A DNA stretch of 64,000 bases from Methyloversatilis discipulorum (GCF_000385375.1 NZ_ARVV01000001.1:1426001-1490000); one strand, 5' to 3'. Positions 54,723 through 64,000 are shown, counted from the first letter of the stretch. Notes: generated by a model from the sequence alone, not told the origin. Made by a program: numbers and translations.

Positions 54723-55925
54723 ATGAATTCCAAGGCGGAGCTGTCCGGGCGCACCATCGTGCTGGCCGTCACCGGTGGCGTGGCGGCCTACAAGTCGGCG
54801 GAACTGGCGCGCTTGCTGATCAAGCAGGGCGCGCGCGTACGCGTCGTGATGACCGAGGCGGCGAGTCACTTCATCGGCGCGGCTACCTTTCAGGCCATCA
54901 CCGGTGAGCCGGTGTGGTCTGACCTGTGGGATGCGCGCATGCCGAACGGCATGGCGCACATCGATCTCACGCGCGACGCGCAGTTGCTGCTGATCGCGCC
55001 CGCCACCGCCGATTGCATCGCGAAGCTCGTGCAAGGTCGTGCCGACGATCTGCTGAGCACGCTCTGTCTGGCGCGTGACGCAGCGTGCGCGCTGATGGTG
55101 GCGCCGGCGATGAACCGGCAGATGTGGGAACACCCGGCGACAGTCCGCAATATGAATACGCTGCGCGGCGATGGCGCCATTGTCGTCGGGCCGGCGGCGG
55201 GCGAGCAGGCCTGCGGCGAGGTCGGCCTCGGCCGCATGGTGGAGCCGGCCGAACTGCTGGAGGCAGTGCTTGCGCATTTCACGCCGAAGACGATGGCTGG
55301 CCGGCGCGTGCTGATCACGGCCGGACCGACCGCCGAAGCCATCGATCCGGTGCGCGTCGTCACCAATCTGAGCTCGGGGCGCATGGGCTACGCGCTGGCG
55401 TGCGCGGCGGCAAGGGCAGGCGCCGAAGTGACGCTGATAAGCGGACCGACCGGGCTGGCAAAGCCCTTCGGTGTCGAGCGCGTCGATGTGAGCAGCGCGC
55501 AGTCGATGCACGATGCGGTGCTGTCACGCTACGCCGCCTGCGATGTATTCATTTCGGTCGCTGCGGTCGCAGACTACCGGCCAGCGGCGCCCAGCGACCG
55601 CAAGATAAAGAAGAGCACCGACACGCTGTCGATCGACATGGTGCGCAATCCGGATATCCTCGCCGACATTGCGGCGCGCGCCGATGCGCCGTTCTGCGTC
55701 GGCTTCGCGGCCGAGAGCCATGACCTCGACACCTATGCACAAGGCAAGCGGGTGGCCAAGAAGCTGCCGCTGGTCGTCGGCAATCTGGTGGCCGACGGCC
55801 TGGGTGGTGAGGACAATGCGGTCGTGCTGTACGACGCTGACGGACGCCATCCGCTTGCGCGAGCGTCCAAGCCGGACATCGCGCGCGCCATCCTCGAACA
55901 CATTTCCCGATTGCTGAAAGACTGA
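54723..55925 (+). CDS. coaBC: Bifunctional CoaBC (PPC decarboxylase / PPC synthetase)
   Basis: 400-aa coenzyme A biosynthesis enzyme. The CoaC half (about 1-185) has [17 protein letters not shown], an HxxG-type start, and [13 protein letters not shown] (the PXMNxxMW motif); the CoaB half begins near [23 protein letters not shown]. It ligates cysteine to 4'-phosphopantothenate and decarboxylates the product. ATG 54723. dut follows 2 nt after its stop, so they are co-transcribed. Confidence 0.97.
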   Translation: MNSKAELSGRTIVLAVTGGVAAYKSAELARLLIKQGARVRVVMTEAASHFIGAATFQAITGEPVWSDLWDARMPNGMAHIDLTRDAQLLLIAPATADCIAKLVQGRADDLLSTLCLARDAACALMVAPAMNRQMWEHPATVRNMNTLRGDGAIVVGPAAGEQACGEVGLGRMVEPAELLEAVLAHFTPKTMAGRRVLITAGPTAEAIDPVRVVTNLSSGRMGYALACAAARAGAEVTLISGPTGLAKPFGVERVDVSSAQSMHDAVLSRYAACDVFISVAAVADYRPAAPSDRKIKKSTDTLSIDMVRNPDILADIAARADAPFCVGFAAESHDLDTYAQGKRVAKKLPLVVGNLVADGLGGEDNAVVLYDADGRHPLARASKPDIARAILEHISRLLKD

Positions 55926-55927
55926 AG

Positions 55928-56377
55928 ATGTCCACTCTCGACTACAAGATTCTCGACGAGCGGTTGCGCGAATTGCCGCCGTCCTATGCAACGCCCGGTT
56001 CAGCCGGTCTGGACCTGCGCGCCTGCATAGACACGACGACCGTGTTGCGTCCGGGCGAGACGCTGCTGGTGCCCAGCGGCATCGCAATCCACCTCGAAGA
56101 TCCCGGACTGGCTGCGATGGTGCTGCCGCGCTCCGGTCTCGGCCACAAGCACGGCATCGTGCTCGGCAATCTGGTCGGGCTGATCGACTCCGACTACCAG
56201 GGGCAAATTTTTGTATCGCTGTGGAACCGTGGCGCGAGCGAATTTGTCCTCCAACCATTGGAGCGGATCGCTCAACTCGTCGTCGTGCCCGTTGTACAGG
56301 TGGCTTTGCGCGAAGTGTTTGATTTTGCTGCATCGCAACGAGGCGACGGCGGTTTCGGATCGACGGGCGGACGCTGA
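55928..56377 (+). CDS. dut: dUTP diphosphatase
   Basis: 149-aa homotrimeric dUTPase, hydrolysing dUTP to dUMP and PPi. Its five motifs are present: [39 protein letters not shown] and the flexible C-terminal [12 protein letters not shown] 55928 is 2 nt after coaBC, the usual arrangement. Confidence 0.97.
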   Translation: MSTLDYKILDERLRELPPSYATPGSAGLDLRACIDTTTVLRPGETLLVPSGIAIHLEDPGLAAMVLPRSGLGHKHGIVLGNLVGLIDSDYQGQIFVSLWNRGASEFVLQPLERIAQLVVVPVVQVALREVFDFAASQRGDGGFGSTGGR

Positions 56378-56384
56378 CAAGTTC

Positions 56385-56405
56385 AGGGGCGACAACCCTT
56401 TTTTT
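56385..56405 (+). terminator. Weak terminator after dut
   Basis: A short AGGG/CCCT stem followed by seven T, 8 bp past dut. The stem is only 4 bp, so termination would be partial. Confidence 0.35.
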
Positions 56406-56558
56406 AATGGAAGTGCCGCGGTAAGCTTACGAGTTCAGGAAAGCGCCAGCCATAAGCCGACACTTATTCCCGGTCCAACGCAGGTCATGTAATCCTTTTG
56501 ACCGGAAGATCGTTTTTTTCCACTGCAACACCCACCAATCAATTGAGGAGAGCTGATT

Positions 56559-56939
56559 GTGATTCGCAAACATCTGGCAACCGTCGTGCTGGCCGCGCTG
56601 GCTTCGACCGCGATGGCGCAGGAAGCACCGTACAAGGTTGCCGAGGGCAACAAGGTGGACGCCAAGACCCTGCTGGGTTGGAAGACGTGGCGTTCGGCCG
56701 CCTGTGAGCGTTGCCATGGCGCGAACCAGGAAGGCATGGTTGGTCCTTCGCTGATCGAAGGTCTGAAGAAGTACACGAAGGAAGAGTTCGTCGGCATCGT
56801 CGTCGATGGCACTCACGCAGACCGCGGCATGCCCCCGCACCCCTTCCTGAAGGGTGAGAAGATCGATGGTCTGTACGCCTACCTGAAGGGTCGCTCGGAC
56901 GGCAAGATCGCCCCGGGCAAGGTCACCCCGATGGAGTAA
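56559..56939 (+). CDS. Small periplasmic c-type cytochrome
   Basis: 126-aa exported cytochrome: signal peptide about 1-20 (LASTAMA), one heme site CERCH at residues 49-53 (SAACERCHGANQEGMVGPSL), and an axial Met candidate in DRGMPPHPF near residue 91. It resembles small class I cytochromes of PQQ-linked systems but its partner is not evident; it could accept electrons from cytochrome cL or another dehydrogenase. GTG start at 56559 with GAGGAG upstream. Monocistronic, ending in its own terminator. Confidence 0.88.
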   Translation: MIRKHLATVVLAALASTAMAQEAPYKVAEGNKVDAKTLLGWKTWRSAACERCHGANQEGMVGPSLIEGLKKYTKEEFVGIVVDGTHADRGMPPHPFLKGEKIDGLYAYLKGRSDGKIAPGKVTPME

Positions 56940-56978
56940 TCCCGGTCCGGACGATCAACGATCGTCCTGCCCGATGAG

Positions 56979-57004
56979 AGCCCGCCGCAGAGCGGGCTTT
57001 TTTT
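56979..57004 (+). terminator. Terminator after the cytochrome gene
   Basis: AGCCCGC-CGCAGA-GCGGGCT followed by six T: a good Rho-independent terminator for the plus-strand cytochrome gene. A smaller hairpin (GGACGAT/ATCGTCC, 56949-56967) precedes it. Confidence 0.9.
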
Positions 57005-57060
57005 CGCCCGTCGCGCCGTGCCGCAACGGGCGAGGCGATGCGACGACGGTCCTCCACAAC

Positions 57061-57088
57061 GAAAAACGGCGCCCTTTTGGGGCGCCGT
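57061..57088 (-). terminator. Terminator after malate synthase
   Basis: ACGGCGCCC and GGGCGCCGT arms, followed on the minus strand by TTTTTC, 22 bp past the aceB stop. Convergent to the cytochrome terminator. Confidence 0.88.
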
Positions 57089-57110
57089 CCGTGATGCTGC
57101 AGGGGTAGGC

Positions 57111-58733
57111 TTACTCCATGCGTTCGTAAGCCGGCAGCGTCAGAAAGTCTTCCAGTTCGGTCGCCACGCACATATCGCCGAACAGCTTGGCGGCACTGGC
57201 GTAGGTTTCGGTGTAGGCGTCGCCGAGCAGGGCGCGGATCTTGTCCAGTTCCTGCGTGATCAGGCTGCGCACCATGTCGGCGGTCACCTTGCGGCCGTCG
57301 TCGAGGATGCCCTTCGGACTGCGGATCCACGACCACACCTGGGCGCGGCTGATTTCGGCGGTCGCCGCATCTTCCATCAGGCCGTGGATGGGCACGCAAC
57401 CGTTGCCGTCCATCCATGCACCCAGATACTGGATGCCGACATTGATGTTGGTGCGCAGACCGGTTTCGCTGATCGGGCCTTCCGGACGGAAGTCGAGCAG
57501 ATCGGCGGCGCCGTAGTTCACGTCGAGCTGCTTCTCGATCTGGTTCGGCTTGTCGCCGAGCACCGACACGAACTCTTCCATCGCTGCCTGCACCAGACCC
57601 GGGTGAGCCACCCAGCCGCCGTCGTAACCGTCATTGGCGTCGCGGCGCTTGTCCGAACGGATGCCGGCCATCGCCTTTTCGTTGGCGTCCGGATCGTTCT
57701 TGTTCGGAATCAGCGCGCTCATGCCGCCGATCGCCGGGGCGCCGCGCTTGTGGCAGGTCTTGATCAGCGACAGCGCGTAGGCGCGCATGAAGGGCACGGT
57801 CATCGTGATCTTGCTGCGATCGGCCAGGCAGAAATCGCGATCGTTACGGAACACCTTGATGCACGAGAAGATGTAGTCCCAGCGGCCTGCGTTCAGGCCG
57901 GCGCTGTGATCGCGCAGTTCGTACAGGATTTCTTCCATCTCGAACGCGGCGTGCAGCGTTTCCACCAGCACGGTGGCCTTGATCGTGCCGCGCGGGAGGC
58001 CCAGCATTTCCTGGGCGGCGACGAACACGTCGTTCCACAGGCGGGCTTCGCGGTGGCTCTGCAGCTTGGGCAGATAGAAGTAGGGGCCGGCACCGCGGGC
58101 GAGCAGTTCCTTGGCGTTGTGATAGAAGTACAGCCAGAAGTCGAACAGGCCGCCCGACACGCGCTGACCGTCAATGGTCACGTGCTTCTCGTCGAGGTGC
58201 CAGCCACGCGGGCGCACCTGCAGCACGGCGACCTTGTCGTTCAGCTTGTAGGTCTTGCCCTTGTATTCGACGCTGATCGTGCCGCGCACGGCGTCACGCA
58301 GGTTGATCTGGCCTTGTACCTGGTTGTCCCAGGTCGGCGAATTCGAGTCCTCGAAATCGCTCATATAGCTGTCGGCACCGGCGTTCAGCGCATTGATGAT
58401 CATCTTGCGCTCGGTCGGGCCGGTGATTTCGATGCGGCGGCACTCCAGTGCTTTCGGCAGCGGCGCGATCTTCCAGTCGCCTTCGCGCACGTGCAACGTG
58501 TCGGCCAGGAAATCGACCGGCTTGCCAGCGTCGATCTCGGCGGCGCGGGTCACGCGCGCGGCGAGCAGTTCGCGGCGACGCGGTTCGAACTGGCGGTGCA
58601 GCTGGGCGAGCAGCGACAGCGCTTCGAAGGTCAGGATGGTCTGGTATTCGGCGCTGACCGGAGCGGCGATGCTCACACCGGCGGGCAGATCCATGGCCCG
58701 GTTCAGCTTGTCTGCAGATTCAGCGATAGTCAT
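57111..58733 (-). CDS. aceB: Malate synthase A
   Basis: 540-aa cytoplasmic enzyme that condenses glyoxylate and acetyl-CoA to malate. Core motifs include DFEDSNSPTWDN, QVRPRGWHLDEKH, TVLVETLHAAFEMEEILYEL, CIKVFRNDRDFCLADRSKITMTVPFMRAY and the C-terminal acid SRAQVWSW. Length is the compact A form. With aceA at 60 kb it makes the glyoxylate shunt, which can regenerate glyoxylate for serine-cycle methylotrophy. Divergent from a LysR gene. ATG 58733. Confidence 0.97.
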   Translation of the reverse strand: MTIAESADKLNRAMDLPAGVSIAAPVSAEYQTILTFEALSLLAQLHRQFEPRRRELLAARVTRAAEIDAGKPVDFLADTLHVREGDWKIAPLPKALECRRIEITGPTERKMIINALNAGADSYMSDFEDSNSPTWDNQVQGQINLRDAVRGTISVEYKGKTYKLNDKVAVLQVRPRGWHLDEKHVTIDGQRVSGGLFDFWLYFYHNAKELLARGAGPYFYLPKLQSHREARLWNDVFVAAQEMLGLPRGTIKATVLVETLHAAFEMEEILYELRDHSAGLNAGRWDYIFSCIKVFRNDRDFCLADRSKITMTVPFMRAYALSLIKTCHKRGAPAIGGMSALIPNKNDPDANEKAMAGIRSDKRRDANDGYDGGWVAHPGLVQAAMEEFVSVLGDKPNQIEKQLDVNYGAADLLDFRPEGPISETGLRTNINVGIQYLGAWMDGNGCVPIHGLMEDAATAEISRAQVWSWIRSPKGILDDGRKVTADMVRSLITQELDKIRALLGDAYTETYASAAKLFGDMCVATELEDFLTLPAYERME

Positions 58734-58960
58734 GTGCGTGCGCTCCGATAACGGTTCGAGAGCCGGTATGACGTGAGCGTTCTTGCTCCGTGCTCCGGAC
58801 AGGTTGGCCGTCCCTCACACCCGATCGGCGGCGGTGGTGCCGTCGTCGGGCGGGTGTGCCGCAGCGGGCGGGTTGCGCACGGTGCGGGCGGGAGGACCGG
58901 GGTCTAACGTCCGATGCATCAGACCAGGTTGTGCCCGGCATGAATTGCTGCATCTGCACA

Positions 58961-59030
58961 AATACTAGACTTTCCTTATGCATCCGTTAAGCTTTCCTTA
59001 AGTACATTTATCTTTTACTTTTAGTACAAA
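58961..59030. promoter_or_regulatory. aceB / LysR divergent control region with direct repeat
   Basis: The 297-bp gap between the two genes is AT-rich near the LysR start. CTTTCCTTA is repeated at 58970-58978 and 58992-59000, 22 bp (about two helix turns) apart, and TTAAG...CTTAA flanks the second copy. This spacing fits a LysR-type or other dimeric regulator. The part nearer aceB shows nothing distinctive. Confidence 0.45.
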
Positions 59031-59978
59031 ATGGATCGCTTCAAGGAGATAGAGTCCTTCGTTTCGGTTGCGGCGCACGGCAGTCTTTCGGCGGTTGCGA
59101 AACTCGAAGGCGTGCAGCCGGCCGTGATCGGTCGGCGCATGGATGCGCTGGAAGAGAGGCTAGGCGTCAAATTGATGCTGCGCACTACGCGCAAGCTGAC
59201 GCTGACGCATGAGGGCAGTGCCTATCTGGAGGATTGCCAGCGCATTCTCAACGAGCTGGCGAGTGCGGATGCTGCAGTGACCGCTGGCGGCGCCAGGGCC
59301 ACCGGCCTGCTGCGCGTCAGCGCGCCGGCCGGCTTTGGCCGGCGCCACGTGGCGCCGCTGGTGAAGCGCTTCATGGCGCTGAATCCCGAGGTCAAGATTT
59401 CGCTCGATCTGACCGACCGCATGGTCGATCTGGTGAACGAAAACGTGGACTGTGCGGTGCGCATCGGCAGCCTGCCCGATTCCAGCATGATCAGTATCAA
59501 ATTGGGCGAGACGCGACGCGTCGTCGTCGCGAGCCCGGACTACCTCGCCCGCTTCGGCAAACCCGGGCACCCGTATGACCTCCTCCAGCATCGTTGTCTC
59601 GGCCTCGGGCCGAACCGCTCGCAGGCGCGTGGCTGGAGTTTCATGGCCCACGGCGAGCCGATCACGCTGCGCATCACCCATCTGGTCGAATGCAACGACG
59701 GTGCCGTGTTGCGTGACTGGGCACTGAGCGGGCTCGGGCTGGCCTGGCGTTCGTACTGGGAAGTGCGCGAGGATCTGGCGAACGGAGCGCTGGTCGAGGT
59801 TCTCGGCGATTTTGCGGCGCCGCCCATGGGCATCTATGCGCTGTTTCCGCAGCGTCGTCATCTGCCCTTGCGGGTGCGGCTCTTCGTCGATCTGCTGAAG
59901 CTCACCTACGGCGACCTGGCTTACTGGGAATCCGGCGGTACATTCATTCCCGATCTGCCGCAGCCGATAGAGGACTAA
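59031..59978 (+). CDS. LysR-family transcriptional regulator
   Basis: 315-aa DNA-binding regulator. The N-terminal HTH reads VSVAAHGSLSAVAKLEGVQPAVIGRRMDALEERLG, followed by LMLRTTRKLTLTHEG and the periplasmic-binding-like effector domain (SLDLTDRMVDLVNENVDCAVRIG). It sits between aceB and aceA, divergent from aceB, so a role in glyoxylate-shunt control is a fair inference. Ligand unknown. Confidence 0.9.
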   Translation: MDRFKEIESFVSVAAHGSLSAVAKLEGVQPAVIGRRMDALEERLGVKLMLRTTRKLTLTHEGSAYLEDCQRILNELASADAAVTAGGARATGLLRVSAPAGFGRRHVAPLVKRFMALNPEVKISLDLTDRMVDLVNENVDCAVRIGSLPDSSMISIKLGETRRVVVASPDYLARFGKPGHPYDLLQHRCLGLGPNRSQARGWSFMAHGEPITLRITHLVECNDGAVLRDWALSGLGLAWRSYWEVREDLANGALVEVLGDFAAPPMGIYALFPQRRHLPLRVRLFVDLLKLTYGDLAYWESGGTFIPDLPQPIED

Positions 59979-59990
59979 GGAAGGGGAAAC

Positions 59991-60025
59991 AAAAAAGCCG
60001 CCCGGCGAGAGCCGGGCGGCTTTTT
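59991..60025. terminator. Bidirectional terminator between lysR and aceA
   Basis: A perfect hairpin, AAAAAGCCGCCCGGC-GAGA-GCCGGGCGGCTTTTT, ends both the plus-strand LysR gene and the minus-strand aceA gene. Confidence 0.93.
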
Positions 60026-60062
60026 CAATTCAGCAGACCCGCTGTTGCGGGTCCGGTCCATC

Positions 60063-61361
60063 TCAGTGGAACTGCTCTTCTTCGGTCGAACCGGTCAGCG
60101 CGGTCACCGACGAAGTGCCACCCTGGATGGTGGTGGTCACGTCGTCGAAGTAGCCGGTGCCGACTTCCTGCTGGTGCGACACGAAGGTGTAGCCGCGGTC
60201 GCGGGCCGCGAATTCCGGCTCCTGAACCTTTTCCACGTAGGCGGACATGCCGCGGGCCACGTAGTCCTGAGCCAGATCGAACATGTGGTACCACATGTTG
60301 TGGATGCCGGCGAGGGTGATGAACTGGTACTTGTAACCCATCGCGCCCAGCTCGCGCTGGAACTTGGCGATGGTCGCGTCGTCGAGGTTCTTCTTCCAGT
60401 TGAACGACGGCGAGCAGTTGTAGGCCAGCATCTTGCCCGGGAACTTGGCGTGGATCGCGTCAGCGAAGGCCTTGGCGAAAGCCAGGTCAGGCGTGCCGGT
60501 TTCGCACCAGATCAGGTCGGCGTACGGGGCGTAGGCCAGACCGCGCGAGATGGCTTGTTCCAGACCCTTCTTGGTCTTGTAGAAGCCTTCGGCGGTGCGC
60601 TCGCCGGTGACGAAGGGCTTGTCGATCGGATCGCAATCGCTGGTCAGCAGGTCGGCGGCTTCTGCGTCGGTACGGGCCAGGATCAGGGTCGGGACGCCGT
60701 AGACGTCAGCGGCCAGACGGGCGGCGATCAGCTTCTGCACGGCTTCCTGGGTCGGCACGAGCACCTTGCCACCCATGTGACCGCACTTCTTCACGGAGGC
60801 CAGCTGGTCCTCGAAGTGCACGCCGGCGGCGCCAGCGCGGATCATTGCCTTCATCAGTTCGTGGGCGTTCAGCACGCCGCCGAAACCGGCTTCTGCGTCG
60901 GCCACGATCGGGGCGAAGTAGTCGATGTAACCCTTGTCGCCAGCGTAGACGCCCTTGGCGTGCTGGATTTCGTCAGCGCGCTTGAAGCTGTTGTTGATGC
61001 GGCTCACGACGGTCGGAACCGAGTCAACCGGGTACAGCGACTGGTCCGGGTACATCGCTTCGTACGAGTTGTTGTCGGCAGCGACTTGCCAGCCCGACAG
61101 GTAGATCGCCTTGACGCCGGCCTTCACCTGCTGCATGGCCTGACCACCGGTCAGCGCGCCCAGGCAGTTGATGAACGGCTCGTTGTTGACCAGATCCCAC
61201 AGCTTTTCCGCACCGCGGCGGGCCAGCGTGTACTCGACCGGGAAGGAGCCGCGCAGGCGATAGACATCCTCGGCGGTGTAGCCGCGCTTGATGCCCTTCC
61301 AGCGGGGGTTCTCGTCCCAATCCTTCTGAATCTTGGCGATTTCCTGTTCTTTCGTGCTCAT
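60063..61361 (-). CDS. aceA: Isocitrate lyase
   Basis: 432-aa cytoplasmic enzyme splitting isocitrate into glyoxylate and succinate. The catalytic [14 protein letters not shown], the substrate loop [13 protein letters not shown] and VHFEDQLAS are intact, and the C-terminus matches the family. ATG 61361 chosen; an in-frame 61481 start reads into the long leader. Followed by a strong bidirectional terminator. Confidence 0.98.
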   Translation of the reverse strand: MSTKEQEIAKIQKDWDENPRWKGIKRGYTAEDVYRLRGSFPVEYTLARRGAEKLWDLVNNEPFINCLGALTGGQAMQQVKAGVKAIYLSGWQVAADNNSYEAMYPDQSLYPVDSVPTVVSRINNSFKRADEIQHAKGVYAGDKGYIDYFAPIVADAEAGFGGVLNAHELMKAMIRAGAAGVHFEDQLASVKKCGHMGGKVLVPTQEAVQKLIAARLAADVYGVPTLILARTDAEAADLLTSDCDPIDKPFVTGERTAEGFYKTKKGLEQAISRGLAYAPYADLIWCETGTPDLAFAKAFADAIHAKFPGKMLAYNCSPSFNWKKNLDDATIAKFQRELGAMGYKYQFITLAGIHNMWYHMFDLAQDYVARGMSAYVEKVQEPEFAARDRGYTFVSHQQEVGTGYFDDVTTTIQGGTSSVTALTGSTEEEQFH

Positions 61362-61807
61362 TGCATGTCCTCGAAGAAAAAAACAACCCGAACAGGCAGC
61401 CTGCGCCACCCGTAAGCCCTGACTTTGAAATGCTTCCTGAAACGGTGCTGACACCCATGCCGGACCGTGCGGTCCGGGCATCCTTCGGCCGATGAACCGA
61501 TGCGGGCCGATCCACGAAACCCGCGTGGGCCTGTCGCAGCGGTTGGCAGCAAGCAGACCGGGCGCCCGGGAAGCCGACCGATGAATGGAACCGGACGGCT
61601 ATCGTGACGGGCTCAAGTATAAAGAGGCTTTGGCAAAGCAACAAGAGGTCTTGTATAAGACATAAGAAGTCGTGTTTTCAAATAAAACAAAGACTTGTCT
61701 TGTTGGCTCTGTTGGGTGTGTGAAAAAGTGCAGAAAAATCTGCAGAAACTTGTGCGCTGCGAAAGGCGCCGTCGACACCGGGCCGCGAACGCCGGTCGCG
61801 CGCACGC
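61362..61807 (-). promoter_or_regulatory. Long aceA upstream region with GTCTT/AAGAC repeats
   Basis: 446 bp without a gene. AT-rich core at 61620-61710 holds GTCTTGTATAAGAC (61648-61661) and AAGACTTGTCTT (61690-61701), two inverted repeats built from the same GTCTT/AAGAC half-sites. These look like operators for a GntR- or other dimeric regulator of aceA. The part near 61711-61800, between here and rraA, shows nothing further. Confidence 0.5.
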
Positions 61808-62287
61808 TCAGATCAGCGACCGTGGGCAGACGATGACGCCGTCGGCATCGGCATAAAGGTAATGGCCGGGGACGAAGTCGATGCCGCCGAAGCTGACGGT
61901 GAGGTCGACCTGGCCTTCATTGCGTTTGACCGTCTTCAGCGGATGCGTGCCGAGCGCGCAGACACCGATGTCCATCTCGCCGATCGCCGCCGAGTCGCGG
62001 ATGCAGCCGTATACGACGATGCCGGCCCAGCCGTTCTTCACCGCCAGGGCTGCGATCTGGTCGCCAACCAGCGCGCGGCGCATCGAACCGCCGCCATCCA
62101 CCACCAGCACGCGGCCGTTGCCCGGCGCTTCAAGTGCTTTGCGAACCAGACCGTTGTCCTCGAACAGCTTCAGCGTCGTGATCTGGCCACCGAAGGCAGC
62201 ACGGCCGCCGTAGCTGCGGAACATCGGTGCACAGATGCGCAGTTCGCTTTCGAATTGGTCACACAGGTCTGCGGTGTGGATGTCCAT
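61808..62287 (-). CDS. rraA: RraA family protein (RNase E regulator / HMG aldolase)
   Basis: 159-aa cytoplasmic protein starting [18 protein letters not shown]. It contains [55 protein letters not shown] and ADADGVIV, the RraA/4-hydroxy-4-methyl-2-oxoglutarate aldolase family. Family members either inhibit RNase E or act as metal-dependent aldolases; sequence does not decide. ATG 62287. Downstream of clpA in the same direction, separated by a terminator. Confidence 0.93.
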   Translation of the reverse strand: MDIHTADLCDQFESELRICAPMFRSYGGRAAFGGQITTLKLFEDNGLVRKALEAPGNGRVLVVDGGGSMRRALVGDQIAALAVKNGWAGIVVYGCIRDSAAIGEMDIGVCALGTHPLKTVKRNEGQVDLTVSFGGIDFVPGHYLYADADGVIVCPRSLI

Positions 62288-62321
62288 GAGTCGTCCTTTC
62301 TGTTCGGGAGGCGTGGCAGAC

Positions 62322-62351
62322 AAAAAAAGAGGCGGCCATTATGGCCGCCTC
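62322..62351 (-). terminator. Terminator after clpA
   Basis: GAGGCGGCCAT and ATGGCCGCCTC pair around one base, followed by seven T on the minus strand, 22 bp past the clpA stop: a strong Rho-independent terminator. Confidence 0.93.
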
Positions 62352-62372
62352 GGTTGCCGGTGTGGGCGCCTA

Positions 62373-64000
62373 TCAGGCGGGCGTCGCGAGTTCTTCCTCG
62401 TCGAACACCAGTTTCACCTTCTTGTCGCCGTCGAGGTCGATGGTCACCTTGCCGCCGCTGGTCAGGCGACCGAACAGCAGTTCGTCCGCCAGCGCGGAGC
62501 GGATGGTGTCCTGGATCAGGCGCGCCATCGGACGCGCCCCCATCAGCGGATCGAAGCCCGCCTCGGCCAGCCAGCTGCGCAGTTCTTCCGAGAACTGCAC
62601 GTCGACCTTCTTCTCCTGCAGCTGACCCTCGAGCTGCATCAGGAACTTGTCGACCACGCGCAGGATGATTTCGCGGTCCAGCGGCTTGAACGAAATGATG
62701 GCGTCCAGGCGGTTGCGGAACTCTGGCGTGAACAGGCGCTTGATGTCGGCCATCTCGTCGCCCGGCTGACGCTCGGTCGTGAAACCGATGACCGACTTCT
62801 GCAGTGTCTCCTGGCCGGCGTTGGTCGTCATGATGATGACCACGTTGCGGAAATCGGCCTGACGACCGTTGTTGTCGGTCAGCGTGCCGTGGTCCATGAC
62901 CTGCAGCAGGATGTTGAAGATGTCCGGGTGTGCCTTCTCGATTTCGTCCAGCAGCAGCACGGAGTGCGGCTTCTTGGTCACTGCTTCGGTCAGCAGACCG
63001 CCCTGATCGAAGCCGACATAACCCGGAGGTGCGCCGATCAGGCGACTGACCGCGTGACGCTCCATGTACTCGGACATGTCGAAGCGGATCAGTTCGATGC
63101 CCATGCAGTAGGCAAGCTGACGGGCGACTTCGGTCTTGCCGACGCCGGTCGGGCCGCTGAACAGGAAGGAGCCGATCGGCTTGTTCGGATTGCCGAGACC
63201 GGAGCGCGACATCTTGATCGCGGTGGCCAGTGCATCGATCGCGTTGTCCTGACCGAACACCATGTTCTTCAGGTCGCGGTCGAGGTTGCGCAGTGCCGAG
63301 CGGTCGTCGTTCGACACATGCTGCGACGGCACGCGCGCGATCTTGGCAACGATTTCCTCGATCTCGGTCTTGCCGATCACCTTCTTCTGCTTCGACTTCG
63401 GCAGTACGCGCTGCGCCGCACCGGCTTCGTCGATCACGTCAATCGCCTTGTCCGGCAAGTGACGGTCATTGATGTAGCGCGCCGACAGTTCCGCGGCCGA
63501 CGAAAGCGCCGTCGACGAGTACTTCACGCCGTGATGCTGTTCGAAGCGCGACTTGAGGCCCTTCAGAATGGACACGGTCTCTTCGACGCTGGGCTCGGTC
63601 ACGTCGATCTTCTGGAAGCGGCGTGACAGCGCATGGTCCTTCTCGAAGACGCCGCGATATTCGGTGTAGGTGGTCGCGCCGATGCACTTCAGCTGGCCCG
63701 ACGACAGCGCCGGCTTCAGCAGGTTGGAGGCGTCCAGCGTACCGCCCGAGGCGGCGCCTGCGCCGATCAGCGTGTGGATCTCGTCGATGAACAGGATGGC
63801 GTTCGGGTTGTCGAGCAGCTGCTTCAGCACCGACTTCAGGCGCTGTTCGAAATCGCCGCGGTACTTGGTGCCGGCGAGCAGGGCGCCCATGTCCAGCGCG
63901 TAGATGGTTGCGTCGGCGAGGATGTCGGGCACCCGTCCTTCGATGATCCTGCGCGCGAGCCCTTCGGCAATGGCGGTCTTGCCGACGCCGGCTTCGCCGA
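62373..64000 (-). CDS. clpA: ATP-dependent Clp protease ATPase ClpA, N-terminus missing
   Basis: About 542 visible residues of ClpA; the gene runs off the right edge. The first AAA+ domain begins at its Walker A (GEAGVGKTAIAEGLARR) and includes GTKYRGDFEQRL and FIDEIHTLIGAGA. The second AAA+ domain has GPTGVGKTEVARQLA, LLLDEIEKAHPDI and MTTNAGQETL. ClpA unfolds substrates, with ClpS for N-degrons, and feeds them to ClpP. ClpS/clpP lie outside the window. The missing part is the N domain and linker. Confidence 0.97.
   Translation of the reverse strand, partial: GEAGVGKTAIAEGLARRIIEGRVPDILADATIYALDMGALLAGTKYRGDFEQRLKSVLKQLLDNPNAILFIDEIHTLIGAGAASGGTLDASNLLKPALSSGQLKCIGATTYTEYRGVFEKDHALSRRFQKIDVTEPSVEETVSILKGLKSRFEQHHGVKYSSTALSSAAELSARYINDRHLPDKAIDVIDEAGAAQRVLPKSKQKKVIGKTEIEEIVAKIARVPSQHVSNDDRSALRNLDRDLKNMVFGQDNAIDALATAIKMSRSGLGNPNKPIGSFLFSGPTGVGKTEVARQLAYCMGIELIRFDMSEYMERHAVSRLIGAPPGYVGFDQGGLLTEAVTKKPHSVLLLDEIEKAHPDIFNILLQVMDHGTLTDNNGRQADFRNVVIIMTTNAGQETLQKSVIGFTTERQPGDEMADIKRLFTPEFRNRLDAIISFKPLDREIILRVVDKFLMQLEGQLQEKKVDVQFSEELRSWLAEAGFDPLMGARPMARLIQDTIRSALADELLFGRLTSGGKVTIDLDGDKKVKLVFDEEELATPA

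Overview
The window is GC-rich, densely coded bacterial chromosome. Gene content and order point to a methylotrophic betaproteobacterium of the Rhodocyclales/Nitrosomonadales type; a Methyloversatilis-like organism is my best guess. This rests on a complete calcium-type methanol dehydrogenase cluster (mxaFJGIRSACKLD), an mtdB gene, PEP-CTERM/exosortase cargo proteins, a glyoxylate shunt, and beta-typical blocks (purM/perM-hda, rpmB-rpmG-radC-coaBC-dut). The genus is inference; no rRNA gene is present.

Layout. 1-3.7 kb: end of an Rnf electron-transport operon (rnfA, start of rnfB) and a PAS-GGDEF-EAL sensor. 3.8-7.6 kb: a siderophore-type TonB receptor divergent from a PepSY membrane protein with a 58-aa partner. 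7.6-9.2 kb: a compositionally lighter islet with one PEP-CTERM protein. 9.2-22.8 kb: housekeeping and conserved unknowns (fumC, a DinG-type helicase, a CbiM-like permease, a GAF/pseudo-receiver pair, an esterase, an IMPACT protein, serS) and tRNA-Ser(CGA). 22.9-28.8 kb: hemerythrin, a 4xPAS-GGDEF protein, mtdB, and a parvulin operon with two small secreted proteins.

28.8-42.5 kb is the methanol-oxidation locus. On the minus strand mxaF, J, G, I, R, S, A, C, K, L and D are followed, with 1-4 nt overlaps, by a fused SoxYZ-like carrier and a trypsin-like protease. A divergent histidine kinase/response regulator pair (mxaY/mxaB type) faces mxaF. MxaF has Asp-Tyr-Ala at the catalytic site, the calcium form. 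Three gaps around the structural genes hold perfect hairpins, while the accessory genes are translationally coupled.

42.5-49.7 kb is a probable zinc-starvation (Zur) locus: a COG0523 GTPase with CICC motif, DUF1826, an all3515-like PEP-CTERM protein, a ZnuD-like TonB receptor flanked by two paralogous PEP-CTERM proteins, and a Fur-family regulator with a His-rich tail. This is the best candidate for an under-described system: exosortase-anchored surface proteins coupled to outer-membrane zinc uptake.

49.7-64 kb: a HAD phosphatase, hda and perM; purM; rpmG, rpmB, radC, coaBC, dut; a cytochrome c; aceB, a LysR regulator and aceA; rraA; and the C-terminal two thirds of clpA.
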